From: CAJXVA01 sp963761755
Lineage (GTDB): Bacteria > Myxococcota_A > Polyangia > Nannocystales > Nannocystaceae
Direction of reading: 5' to 3'
Length of the DNA stretch: 64,000 nt
Assembly: GCA_963761755.1 (NCBI GenBank)
Contig: CAVXIC010000012.1
Span: 558,001 to 622,000 of the forward strand
Made by a program: the position numbers and the translations under genes. Shown piece after piece: positions 7,824 through 15,892 of the stretch. The notes under the pieces were generated by a model. It searched no databases. It had not been told where the DNA came from and worked only from the letters and a program-made list of their open reading frames with translations. How positions within the stretch are numbered: the stretch's first letter is position 1; the number at the start of each line of letters is the position of its first letter.

Positions 7824-8954
7824 ATGTCCGTCGCGCGCCCCTACAACTTCTCCGCTGGCCCCGCGATCTTGCCGATGTCGGTGTTCGAAGAGACCGCCGC
7901 CGCCGTCGAGCAACTCGACGTGCCGGGCGATGATTCCCTGGAGTCGAAGCTCTCGATCCTGGAGATCTCCCATCGCAGCAAGACCTTCGAGGCGATTCAC
8001 GGCGAGGCCCTCTCGCTGGTGCACGAGGTCCTCGGCGTTCCCGACGACTACGCGGTGCTCTTTTTGCAGGGAGGCGCGAGCCTCCAGTTCGCCATGGTGC
8101 CGATGAACCTGCGGGTCGATGGCAAGGCCGCGGCCTACGTCGACACCGGAGCGTGGTCGGCCAAGGCGATCAAGGAGAGCCGCGGCTTGGGCGAGACCGC
8201 GGTGCTCGCCTCCAGCAAGGAGACCCGCTACGACCACGTGCCTGCGCAGGACACGTGGGGCGATTTCTCGGACGCGAGCTATGTGCACGTGACGTCCAAC
8301 AACACCATCTACGGCACCGAGTTCGCGGAGCTGCCCGACACCGGCGACGTGCCGCTCATCGTCGATCTCAGCAGCAACATCGGCAGCCGGACGATGGACC
8401 TGAGCCGGGTCGGCCTGGGCTACGCGGGCGCCCAAAAGAACCTGGGGCCCTCGGGTGTGACGCTGGTGTTCGCGCGCAAGGACCTGCTCGCTCGGGATGC
8501 GCCCGGCTACGTGCCCACGATGCTGCGCTACGGCACCCACGTCGAGAGCAACAGCCTGTTCAACACGCCCAACACCTTCGGAATCCTGGTGCTGCGCAAC
8601 GTGCTGCGCTGGGTGAAGGGGCAGGGGGGTGCCGCGGCGATGGGGGCGGTCAACGCGGCCAAGGCCGGCAAGATCTACGCCGCCCTCGACGAGAGCAGCC
8701 TGTACGTCGGTCACGCCAAGGACGGGAGCCGCTCCATGATGAACGTCACCTGGACGCTGCGCGGCGCGAGCGAGGACGAGGCCAAGGCCAACACCAAGGC
8801 GTTCCTCGCGGCGGCGGAGCAGGCCGGCTTCAGCGGCCTCAAGGGGCATCGCTCGGTGGGCGGCGTTCGGGCGTCGATCTACAACGCCTTCCCCAAGACG
8901 GGCGTGGAGGCGCTCGTCGAGTTCATGAAAGAGTTCGAGCGAACGCGAGGATGA
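7824..8954 (+). CDS. serC: Phosphoserine aminotransferase
   Basis: A 376-residue pyridoxal-phosphate enzyme of class V that converts 3-phosphohydroxypyruvate plus glutamate into O-phosphoserine, step two of serine synthesis, and serves pyridoxine synthesis in many bacteria. Diagnostic segments are NFSAGPAILP at the N-terminus, EISHRSKTFE, LFLQGGASLQFA (phosphate binding), VHVTSNNTIYGTEF, VDLSSNIGSR and the Schiff-base lysine in GYAGAQKNLGPSGVTLV. Length matches the family. The start ATG at 7824 lies just after a glycosyltransferase gene, and the stop overlaps the start of a SUFU-domain gene (ATGA). No serA or serB is visible nearby. Confidence 0.96.
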   Translation: MSVARPYNFSAGPAILPMSVFEETAAAVEQLDVPGDDSLESKLSILEISHRSKTFEAIHGEALSLVHEVLGVPDDYAVLFLQGGASLQFAMVPMNLRVDGKAAAYVDTGAWSAKAIKESRGLGETAVLASSKETRYDHVPAQDTWGDFSDASYVHVTSNNTIYGTEFAELPDTGDVPLIVDLSSNIGSRTMDLSRVGLGYAGAQKNLGPSGVTLVFARKDLLARDAPGYVPTMLRYGTHVESNSLFNTPNTFGILVLRNVLRWVKGQGGAAAMGAVNAAKAGKIYAALDESSLYVGHAKDGSRSMMNVTWTLRGASEDEAKANTKAFLAAAEQAGFSGLKGHRSVGGVRASIYNAFPKTGVEALVEFMKEFERTRG

Positions 8955-9643
8955 GCGATCCGCAGTATCCCGTGCAGGCCCCGGGGTGGGCGGCGCTCGA
9001 CAAGGTTGGGCTCACGTTCTACCCCGGGCAGACGCCGCACCAGTTTGCGAGCCAGACCGGCTACGATCTCGACAGCCGCAGTCCGCTCCCGGCGATCTGC
9101 GTCTGGGAGGCGTCCAATCCCGATCAGTGGCACTACGTCACCTACGGCTTGACCGAGCTGTTCGAGAAGTCCTCCGATGATCCCGCCGTGTCCGGGTTTG
9201 GCTTCGAGGTGACCTTTCGAATCCCCCGGAGCCCCGAGCAGACGCAGCCGCCGACGTGGCCGGTCCATCTGCTCCAAGGGATCGGTCACTACGCGCTGTC
9301 GGGCCATGGGGGTCTGGACACCGGGCACATGATCGATGTCGGTGGTCCGCTGGCTCCGGCCCAGGATGATGCCGGGCCCTCAGAGATCACCGCCGTCGTC
9401 ACCGTCCCGGACCCCACCTTCGGCAAGGTCGACACGCAGTTTGGGTCGGTCCTCTTCCTCCAGCTGTTCGGCGTGACGTCTGGGGAGCTCGAGGTCATGC
9501 AGGGGTGGCCCATGGAGCGCAGGGTGGGTTTGGTGCGCGAGGTCGAGCCTCTGGGCATCACCCGCATCGAGCGCGGCGCGTTCGCCGACCATCGCAAGAC
9601 CGCAGCCGCATGGCGTCGGCACGCGCTCGGTGTGCTCGTCTGA
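8951..9643 (+). CDS. SUFU (suppressor of fused) domain protein
   Basis: A 230-residue soluble protein with the suppressor-of-fused fold (PF05076). It shows the characteristic opening (PGWAALDKVGLTFYPGQTPHQF), the central HYVTYGLTELFEKSS, then GFGFEVTFRIPR and WPVHLLQGIGHYAL, with a closing segment on LQLFGVTSGEL. The family is named after the animal Hedgehog regulator. Bacterial members are common and several are immunity proteins of contact-dependent toxin systems. No toxin gene is next to it here. Its ATG overlaps the serC stop by four bases, so it is translated with serC, an unexpected partnership. Domain identification is firm; role unknown. Confidence 0.9.
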   Translation: MSDPQYPVQAPGWAALDKVGLTFYPGQTPHQFASQTGYDLDSRSPLPAICVWEASNPDQWHYVTYGLTELFEKSSDDPAVSGFGFEVTFRIPRSPEQTQPPTWPVHLLQGIGHYALSGHGGLDTGHMIDVGGPLAPAQDDAGPSEITAVVTVPDPTFGKVDTQFGSVLFLQLFGVTSGELEVMQGWPMERRVGLVREVEPLGITRIERGAFADHRKTAAAWRRHALGVLV

Positions 9644-9721
9644 ACGCTTTTTCCATACATGGACGCCGGCTCGCTCAATCCCCTTGGGACGGGGCGACCG
9701 GGTGCGCTATCGTTGGGCTGG

Positions 9722-10558
9722 ATGGTGGATCGGGAGGACATCGTGCGGTGGTTCGTCGCCTGTGCGCTCCCGTTGACGGCGTGCGCCGGGGGAGCGGACA
9801 TCGGTGGGGACAAGTCCACCTTCGGATCTGGGGGCAACGGCGGCAAGCAGGACACCGAGGGCGATGGTGTCACCTCGGGCGCGGGACCCGGTAGCGACAC
9901 CGAGAGCGACAGCAACTCGGGCTTCGCCACCTCCGGTGGAGACTCGACGGGCACCGATGGCGGGAGCTGCATCGACAACGACGGCGACCAGTTCGGGGAC
10001 GGATGCGTGGCCGGGGACGATTGCGACGACGACAACGTCGACATCAACCCCGGCGCGATGGAGCAGTGCGACGCCGTGGACTGGAACTGCGACGGTGACC
10101 CCGCGACCGGCTGCGAGTGCGCCGACGACGGCGTGGGCAGCAACTGCAACCAGCCCTTCGATCTGGGCGTCCTCACCCCAGGCGGCAGCAAGATGGGCAT
10201 CGTCGGCAACGTGCCGGTCGAGAACAACTTCGATTGGTACCAGGTCAGCTTTCCCGCCGAGGCACGTCCGGGGGAGGGCATGCCCTCGATCAGCTTTGCG
10301 ATCAACACCGAGGAGCAGTTCGTCTTCGACGTGTTGACCGACGTGTGTGGCGCCGGCGGGATGCAGTGTGGCAACGCGGGCGCACCCGAAGGGCTCGCCG
10401 AGGGCCTCACGGACTTCACCTTCGTGGACGATGACCCGGGCTGCTGCACCGAGCCGATGGACGCGCTCGTCCCGTGGCCCGACGTGGTCTACATCCGGGT
10501 GTACCGAACGACCGCCGGCAGCAGCTGCGCGGCCTATCAGCTGCAAGTCTCCCGCTAG
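9722..10558 (+). CDS. MopE-like metal-binding-motif lipoprotein
   Basis: A secreted lipoprotein of about 278 residues. The ATG at 9722 is used here; a GTG at 9743 would place the signal peptide even closer to the N-terminus. The lipobox is LTAC, followed by a Gly/Ser/Thr/Asp linker. Residues about 80-125 carry the myxobacterial and methanotroph 'putative metal-binding' motif (DNDGDQFGDGC, then DCDDDNVDINPGAMEQCD and NCDGD), like MopE surface proteins. The C-terminal ~145 residues are a beta-rich domain beginning QPFDLGVLTPGGSK with several cysteines. It probably sits on the cell surface and binds calcium or another metal. It ends in the CTAG shared with the convergent phospholipase gene. Confidence 0.87.
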   Translation: MVDREDIVRWFVACALPLTACAGGADIGGDKSTFGSGGNGGKQDTEGDGVTSGAGPGSDTESDSNSGFATSGGDSTGTDGGSCIDNDGDQFGDGCVAGDDCDDDNVDINPGAMEQCDAVDWNCDGDPATGCECADDGVGSNCNQPFDLGVLTPGGSKMGIVGNVPVENNFDWYQVSFPAEARPGEGMPSISFAINTEEQFVFDVLTDVCGAGGMQCGNAGAPEGLAEGLTDFTFVDDDPGCCTEPMDALVPWPDVVYIRVYRTTAGSSCAAYQLQVSR

Positions 10559-11994
10559 CCCGGCGCTGCCATCCCCAGCTCGCAGGTCAGACGGCCGTCC
10601 TTGTCCACGATCGTCCATGGCGGCAGCGCGGGCAGCGGTGGCGGGTTTTCGCCGCACCCGGGGTCCGCAGCGTCCGCGTCGTGATCGAAGTCGTTGTCGA
10701 CCTCGTCGGTGCACGCGGTGGTGGAACTGCGCGACTCGGGGTCGGGGTTGGCGGTCAGCCAGCGATCGGGGATGGTGGCCCAGATCGTCTCGAAGAAGGC
10801 CTCGTACTGTGCAGCGAGCTTGGGGCTGTGGACGATGATCGTGTTCTCGTCGTTGGTGGAGTCGCCGGCGGAGGTCCAGTTCATCGACCCGGTGACGACG
10901 GTCTCGCCGTCGATGACGGCGGACTTCATGTGCATCTTGCCACCCCAGTTCTCCACCTTGACGGCGATGCCGGCGGCGCGAAGCAGCTCGTGCTTGGTGT
11001 AGCCGTTGGTGGCCCCGGTGGCGTCGAGGATGACGCGGACCCGGACGCCGCGACGGTAGGCGTCGATCAGATCGCCGACGATGTGCTTGTGGGTGAGGAA
11101 GAAGACGGCGATGTCGATGCGATCCTCGGCGCCCCGAATGAGCGGGCGCAGCTGAGCGCTGATCGGGGACTCTTGCGGGGAGAAGTACACCTCGAGCTCG
11201 GCGTCGGGCAGGGTGACGCGGCGCTGCCCCTTGGGCTTCGGCTTGCGGCCGTGGTAGCGGCCCTGGACGTACATCTGCTCGAACTCCTCGGTGTACCAGC
11301 CGGCGAGCACCTTGGAGTCGACGACGGTGACGAGATTGGCGTTGTAGCCCCCGGTGCCCGAGTCGCTGACGTTGGTGGAGCCCGTCCACACGTGGCGGCC
11401 GTCCACGATGAAGAACTTGTCGTGCATGATCTTCGCGCCGCCCTCGATCGGCTCGCGGCTTGCGTGCGCGGCGAGCAGGCAGCTCTTGCCCAGGTCGTAG
11501 GCCAAGCACTGCAGCGGACCCTCGAACCCGGGGGGACGGTCGCACTTGGGTTCGCGGTCGTAGCGATCGCGGGCCTCCTGCTTGGCGATCTTGCGATCAG
11601 CCGCGAGGTCGCTGCGCACGTCGCCGATCGCGGCGACCAGGGCTTCGGTGCTGGAGTAGTAGTTCTGGCCCTCGAGGTCACGGTCGACGACGCCGCGCAC
11701 CTGCACCCCGCGGGCCTTGGCGGCGACCAGCGCGTTCTTGATCGCGGTCTGATTGCGCATCCCGTAGATCGCGAAGTCGATGCTCTCGTTCGCGCCCTCG
11801 ATGAGCTCGAGCAGCGCCCGACAGTGCTCGGCTTCGCAGACGTCCTGCGGGCGATCGAACTGGGTCGGGTCGTTGAGGATCAGCCGAATCGAGCCGTCAT
11901 CGGTGGCCGGCTTGCCGTCGGGGGAGTTCGTTCCGGTTCCGGGCTCGCAAGCGAGGGCGGCGAGCAGGGGGAAGAGCAGCAGAGCCGTGCGCAC
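10555..11994 (-). CDS. Phospholipase D-family lipoprotein
   Basis: A 479-residue protein with two HKD-type catalytic motifs of the phospholipase D/nuclease superfamily: MHDKFFIVD (H191, K193, D198) followed by GSTN, and MHMKSAVID (H355, K357, D362) followed by GSMN. Both are intact, so it should be active, cleaving phosphodiester bonds of lipid or nucleic acid. The GTG at 11994 is chosen because it yields a clean signal peptide with lipobox ALAC (C16). An earlier ATG would add 32 residues without signal character and overlap the divergent gene. Near the C-terminus a Cys/Asp stretch (DEVDNDFDHDADAADPGC) resembles calcium-binding loops. It converges on the MopE-like gene with stops overlapping in one CTAG. 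Likely an outer-membrane or periplasmic enzyme; substrate unknown. Confidence 0.9.
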   Translation of the reverse strand: MRTALLLFPLLAALACEPGTGTNSPDGKPATDDGSIRLILNDPTQFDRPQDVCEAEHCRALLELIEGANESIDFAIYGMRNQTAIKNALVAAKARGVQVRGVVDRDLEGQNYYSSTEALVAAIGDVRSDLAADRKIAKQEARDRYDREPKCDRPPGFEGPLQCLAYDLGKSCLLAAHASREPIEGGAKIMHDKFFIVDGRHVWTGSTNVSDSGTGGYNANLVTVVDSKVLAGWYTEEFEQMYVQGRYHGRKPKPKGQRRVTLPDAELEVYFSPQESPISAQLRPLIRGAEDRIDIAVFFLTHKHIVGDLIDAYRRGVRVRVILDATGATNGYTKHELLRAAGIAVKVENWGGKMHMKSAVIDGETVVTGSMNWTSAGDSTNDENTIIVHSPKLAAQYEAFFETIWATIPDRWLTANPDPESRSSTTACTDEVDNDFDHDADAADPGCGENPPPLPALPPWTIVDKDGRLTCELGMAAPG

Positions 11995-12064
11995 GGCGGC
12001 GATTCTACCCCCACTCTTCGCATGCAGACACGTTGTGGGGGCGGGCTCTGGTACTGTCGAGGGG

Positions 12065-12616
12065 ATGAACGGGCATGGGCAGGGGGGCAACGGACAACCG
12101 CCTGGAGGCTATCCTCCGCAACCGGGCCAGCCGCCGCAGCCGGGGCACGCGCAGCCGGGGTATCCGCAGCAGCAGGGGTACGCGCAGCAGCCGGGGTATC
12201 CGCAGCAGCCGGGGTATCCGCAGCAGCCGGGGTATCCGCAGCAGCAGGGCTACCCGCCGCAGCAGGGCTACCCGCCGCAGGGGTACGCCGGGCCGCCGGC
12301 GCAGATCACCTCGGGCCTGTACATCACCGCCGAGTTCATCTTCTTGCAGTGGATGCTGCTGATGACCGGGCCGGTCATCACGGTGTATGGCCAGCCGATC
12401 CCGTTCAAGTGGAACCGGCCGCACGTGGTCCCGCTCCCGCCGGGCAACCACCCGATCAACATTCACTTCCCGTGGGTGTTCCAAAAAGGCAACAGCACCG
12501 ATGCCGTCGTCCCGGTGCACCCCGGCCACGTCACCGACCTGAAGTACAGCACGTCGTTCTTCGTGTTCACCTCGGGGACGATCGCGCCGCGAGGCTTCCG
12601 ACCCTGGGGCACGTGA
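12065..12616 (+). CDS. PGYPQQ-repeat protein with small C-terminal domain
   Basis: A 183-residue protein. Residues 1-78 are Gly/Pro/Gln/Tyr-rich and contain about eight PGYPQQ-type hexapeptides, a disordered region seen in proteins that phase-separate or tether domains. The remaining ~100 residues (ITSGLYITAEFIFLQWMLL onward) form a compact beta-rich domain with HPINIHFPWVFQ and KYSTSFFVFTSG. This resembles small domains found C-terminal to Pro/Gly/Gln stretches in other bacteria, with one hydrophobic segment that may be an internal strand pair rather than a membrane helix. No signal peptide is visible. It is divergent from the phospholipase gene with 70 bp between starts. Function unknown. 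Confidence 0.85.
   Translation: MNGHGQGGNGQPPGGYPPQPGQPPQPGHAQPGYPQQQGYAQQPGYPQQPGYPQQPGYPQQQGYPPQQGYPPQGYAGPPAQITSGLYITAEFIFLQWMLLMTGPVITVYGQPIPFKWNRPHVVPLPPGNHPINIHFPWVFQKGNSTDAVVPVHPGHVTDLKYSTSFFVFTSGTIAPRGFRPWGT
12154..12291 (+). repeat. 18-bp tandem repeats encoding PGYPQQ
   Basis: The coding sequence holds consecutive near-identical 18-base units (core cagcagccggggtatccg), exact over several copies between about 12186 and 12240 and degenerating on both sides. Copy number is likely to vary by slippage. Confidence 0.85.
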
Positions 12617-12644
12617 GCCCGAGGGTCCGGCGGCGTCAGGGGGA

Positions 12645-13172
12645 TCAGGGGCCGCTCCACTCGCACCGGCCCTCGACGCATGCCGGCGCGCCGTTCATGC
12701 ATCGCGGCGTCGCGTAGGCGCATCCGTCGTCCCGATACGTCGCGCACACCCGCTCATCGAGCGAGGCCCGGAGGCTCTCGTAGGCCTCGGCGTGGACCTC
12801 CAGCACGGCGCTGGGACACGCGCCTCGGCACTGCGTGGACGTACTCGCCTCCACGCACTGCGCATCGTCGGTGCAGCCGTTCGACGCAAAGGCGAGGGCT
12901 GCATCCCGGCGACTGACCGCGAAGTCGCGTCGGGTGTCGCAGGCGCTGTCCAGCGGCGGCACGTCGTCGGGCAGGGTGAGCGCGGGCGCGAGGGCACCGG
13001 CTGGCTCTGGCTCTGGCTCTGGCTCTGGCTGTGGCTGTGGCTGTGGCGCGGGACTCGAAGGCTGCTGCGCGGGGTCGGCAGGCTTGGCCGCGTTGTCCGA
13101 GGACGAGCCGACCGAGGCCGAGCACGCGAGGGCGAGAGGGAGAGCGAGGGATACCAGGACCCGGATGCGCAT
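12645..13172 (-). CDS. Cys-rich lipoprotein with Pro-Glu/Pro-Gln spacer
   Basis: A 175-residue lipoprotein, signal MRIRVLVSLALPLALAC with lipobox at C17. Residues 30-58 are alternating Pro-Gln then Pro-Glu, a stiff charged spacer. The last 100 residues have eight cysteines in the order C, C..D..C, C..AC, C....C, C....C, C..G.C. The same layout (helical stretch, then C..D..C and a terminal C.EGRC) is found in the lipoprotein at 30569-31096, so the two appear to be distant paralogues. It is the last gene of the radical SAM operon, nine bp after the preceding lipoprotein. Function unknown; periplasmic or outer-membrane location is expected. Confidence 0.85.
   Translation of the reverse strand: MRIRVLVSLALPLALACSASVGSSSDNAAKPADPAQQPSSPAPQPQPQPEPEPEPEPAGALAPALTLPDDVPPLDSACDTRRDFAVSRRDAALAFASNGCTDDAQCVEASTSTQCRGACPSAVLEVHAEAYESLRASLDERVCATYRDDGCAYATPRCMNGAPACVEGRCEWSGP
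13003..13044 (+). repeat. Hexanucleotide repeat in lipoprotein spacer
   Basis: Four ggctct and three ggctgt units run head to tail. On the coding (minus) strand they specify the Pro-Gln/Pro-Glu alternation of the lipoprotein at 12645-13172. A slippage-prone in-frame repeat. Confidence 0.85.
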
Positions 13173-13181
13173 GGCGTGGTC

Positions 13182-14087
13182 CTACGACTCGTGACAGCCG
13201 TAGTCGAGCTTGGCGCGCCCGTTTTGCACGGTGTCTCCACTGCCCAGCGTGACCGACATCGCGATCACGTTGCCTTGATCGTCGTATCGGTAGTCGAGCC
13301 GGCGATCGGTGGTCCCGTCGCTGCCGTGGTCTTCCTTGATCCGCTCGAGCGTGCCGTCTTGGGCGTAGCCGAAGGTGACCGTCATGGGCGGGCCCTGCCA
13401 CGGCTTCTTGACGGTGGCCTTGCGGGCCAGGCCGGCGCGCACGTAGACGCCGGCGTCCTTGCGCTTGGCGTAGATGGGGTAGCCCGGGGTGAGGCCCGTG
13501 AAGCCCGGGACCTCGATCAGGGTGATGTCGCGGGTCTTGTCGCCCTCGGAGAAGGAGGCGGTGGCGACGTTGGCCTTGGCATCGAAGGCCGGTTCGATCG
13601 TGGACTCGACCGAGTCGTTGCAGTCCTCGTCGATCTGCACCTTGGTGGTCTTGCCGTCGGTGATCGTGAACGTGCCGCAGGCCTCGGCCTTGCCGTTGCC
13701 GTCGCCGTCGACCGTGACCGTGCCTCCGTCGCCCTCGTAGGTGAAGGTGAGCTTGGCGCCGGTGCTCCAGGTGACCTTGCATGGGCCCGGATGGGCAGCC
13801 TCTGCGTGGGGGACCTCGTCGGGCAGGGGCTCTTCGGGGTCGATCGCCGCCACCTCGGGGTCGAGGGTGGGGCTCTCCCAGTCTCCGCCCTCGGCCGCCG
13901 GCGCCGCTGCACCGACGTCGGGCTTGCCCTCCTGGTTGCCCTCCTGAGGACCGAGGGCATCGGGCGCGGGGTCGGCCTTTGTGTCGCCCGCGGGCGCCTG
14001 CTCGGGGAGGGTCTTGGAATCGTCGCCGCCGCAGGCGAGGGTGAGTCCGAACAAGGAGAGGGCGAGGGCGCGCGGGGAGAGGCTCAT
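13182..14087 (-). CDS. Secreted lipoprotein, 301 aa, in radical SAM operon
   Basis: A lipoprotein with signal MSLSPRALALSLFGLTLAC (lipobox LTLAC, C19), a ~70-residue Pro/Ala/Asp/Glu linker, and a C-terminal domain of about 210 residues made of short beta-strands. These resemble RHS/YD-type or antiparallel beta-sheet modules: KLTFTYEGDGGTVTVDGDGNGKAEACGTFT, interrupted here by natural residues, and later RRLDYRYDDQGNVIAM. The latter reads like the 'YDxxGN' elements of such sheets. The ATG at 14087 overlaps the stop of the double radical SAM gene (ATGA), so it is translated with that operon. No enzyme motif is visible. It could be a surface acceptor or sensor linked to the product of the operon; that is speculation. 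Confidence 0.85.
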   Translation of the reverse strand: MSLSPRALALSLFGLTLACGGDDSKTLPEQAPAGDTKADPAPDALGPQEGNQEGKPDVGAAAPAAEGGDWESPTLDPEVAAIDPEEPLPDEVPHAEAAHPGPCKVTWSTGAKLTFTYEGDGGTVTVDGDGNGKAEACGTFTITDGKTTKVQIDEDCNDSVESTIEPAFDAKANVATASFSEGDKTRDITLIEVPGFTGLTPGYPIYAKRKDAGVYVRAGLARKATVKKPWQGPPMTVTFGYAQDGTLERIKEDHGSDGTTDRRLDYRYDDQGNVIAMSVTLGSGDTVQNGRAKLDYGCHES

Positions 14088-15892
14088 GGCGGGTCCGTAG
14101 GGGGAGTACGATCGAGGACGGGGCGCAGCGCTTCGGTTCCGTAAAGTTCTGCGTAACCCCGCCTGAGGCCGAAGCAGCGGGTTTGTAGCACACATGAAAC
14201 GCACTCGGCGGGCTTGACGAACTCCTCGGCGCTGCGGCCCGGTGACGCCTCGGCGAAGCGCGCGAAGGGCTCGAGGTCACCGGGGACCAGGCACAGGGGA
14301 ATGCCGCACATCGACTCGAAGCCGTCCACGTCGATGCCGGCCGCTGTGCCGCGGCGCATGCCCTCGGCGACCAAGGGGAGGACGTCTTCGTAGCGGGGAA
14401 TGAGCGCGCGCGTGCGGGGCACCAGGTCGGTGGAGGGGGCCACGAAGGACACGTTGACGGCGGCGTTGGGCCAGCGCCGAGCGACGAGATCGACGAAGTC
14501 TGGAAACTGCGCGTAGTTGGGCTGGCACAGGACGAAGTTCAGGCGCAGGGCGATCGAGGTCTGCGCCAGCGCGTCGATGCCGGCCACGGTCTGCTCGAAC
14601 GTCCCCGGCGCCTCGGTGATGGCGTCGGAGGTCGCCGGGTCGATGCCGTGCAGCGAGACGAAGGCTCGATCGACACCGGCATCGGCGAGCCGCGCAGCGA
14701 GTCCGTCGCGGTGCAGCCCGGTGGCGTTGGTCTGCAGCTCGACCTCCGACACCCCGGCGGCTCGGGCGTGGCGAACGTAGTCGGGCAGCTTGGGGTTGAG
14801 CGTGGGTTCTCCGCCCGAGAACGCGACGCATCCGCGCCGCGCTGCGATCGCATCGATTGCGTCCAGGACCGCCTGCTCCTCGGGGTCCGGCAGGTGGGTG
14901 CTGACGAAGCAGAACGTGCAGCTTTGGTTGCACCGAAAATTGATCCGCACGATCGCCGAGGGCATGCTCGTGCCGTCGGGGCGTCGGTAGGTTTCGTGGG
15001 TGACCAGCTCGCGGGCGGTTTGCTCGCGGGGTGTGCCGATGACGGTCAGCCGTCGTCGCAGGCTGCTCGAGGCGAGGGGACGCGCGAGCGCCTCGTGCCC
15101 CGGCGGCAGACCCGGGCATCGCTCGCGGACCGAGCACGCCTCGCACGCTGGCGTGCGCGAGAAGCCGGGCCGATCGGCTGCACCGGGGTTGAGCGCGAAC
15201 ACGTGCGCGACCGCGGCGGGGTGCTCGAAGGTGCATGGCGGCACGAAGGTCGCGGGGTCGAGGCTGACCGGCAGCCCCAGGCGTCTTGCCGCGCGGATGA
15301 AGGCCGATGCGGCGGCAGTCGCCTCCGGCACCGCGGCGAGCGCGGCAGGATCGGGGGCGGTCGTCGGCACGCCGAACCACAGGGTCCGGGGGCGCAGCTC
15401 GACGCGCGCGAGGTGCTCGGGGAGCTCGGCGACGTGCGCCAGGTTCTCGGCGACCATCGGCGTGCTCGTCTCGAAGGGAACCTCGGCGTCGCGCAGGCGC
15501 TGCAGCGTCTCGAGGACCGCCGCGCCGGTGCCCGGTCGACGGGTGAAGGCGTCGAGCGCCTCTCCCCAGGCCGGCAGGTGCACGCGCACCGTGTCCAGGC
15601 CTGCATCGCGCAGCGCGAACACGTCCAGGTCCGCGCCGTGGGTCTGCAGCACCAGGTCCGCCGAGGTGCGCGGCCGGATCCACGACACCAGGCGGGCCAC
15701 GTCGTCGCGCAGCGTGGGCTCGCCACCGCACAGGACCAGCGTCTGCGGCTGCGCGGCGATGGCCTCCAGCAGCGCCCTGCGCAGCGCGGGACCGCCGGCG
15801 ATCTCGTCACGCTCGTGATCCTGCCGCGTGCTGCAGTGGGCGCAGCGCATCTCGCAGGTCTCGTTGGTCACGACCCGAAGCGTGCGCGTCAC
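14084..15892 (-). CDS. Tandem double radical SAM protein
   Basis: A 602-residue protein with two complete radical SAM halves. Half one has CEMRCAHC (C13, C17, C20, a CxxxCxxC cluster site), LCGGEPTLRDDV (the GGE motif binding SAM), and a C-terminal Cys set CEACSVRERCPG (C250, C253, C259). Half two has CNQSCTFC (C321, C325, C328), FSGGEPTLNPKL and near the end CVSCVLQTRCFG followed by RRGYAELYG. Two active sites in one chain are uncommon and suggest two sequential reactions or an internal duplication. The GTG start at 15892 overlaps the upstream gene's stop. It sits between an alpha/alpha-toroid protein and two lipoproteins in one transcript, with another radical SAM enzyme first. Domain calls are certain; substrate is unknown, and no obvious precursor peptide gene is present. 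Confidence 0.92.
   Translation of the reverse strand: MTRTLRVVTNETCEMRCAHCSTRQDHERDEIAGGPALRRALLEAIAAQPQTLVLCGGEPTLRDDVARLVSWIRPRTSADLVLQTHGADLDVFALRDAGLDTVRVHLPAWGEALDAFTRRPGTGAAVLETLQRLRDAEVPFETSTPMVAENLAHVAELPEHLARVELRPRTLWFGVPTTAPDPAALAAVPEATAAASAFIRAARRLGLPVSLDPATFVPPCTFEHPAAVAHVFALNPGAADRPGFSRTPACEACSVRERCPGLPPGHEALARPLASSSLRRRLTVIGTPREQTARELVTHETYRRPDGTSMPSAIVRINFRCNQSCTFCFVSTHLPDPEEQAVLDAIDAIAARRGCVAFSGGEPTLNPKLPDYVRHARAAGVSEVELQTNATGLHRDGLAARLADAGVDRAFVSLHGIDPATSDAITEAPGTFEQTVAGIDALAQTSIALRLNFVLCQPNYAQFPDFVDLVARRWPNAAVNVSFVAPSTDLVPRTRALIPRYEDVLPLVAEGMRRGTAAGIDVDGFESMCGIPLCLVPGDLEPFARFAEASPGRSAEEFVKPAECVSCVLQTRCFGLRRGYAELYGTEALRPVLDRTPPTDPP

Noticed and set aside
12154..12291. Repeat array considered as CRISPR
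   Set aside because: Units are contiguous, in frame and encode PGYPQQ; no spacers and no cas genes.
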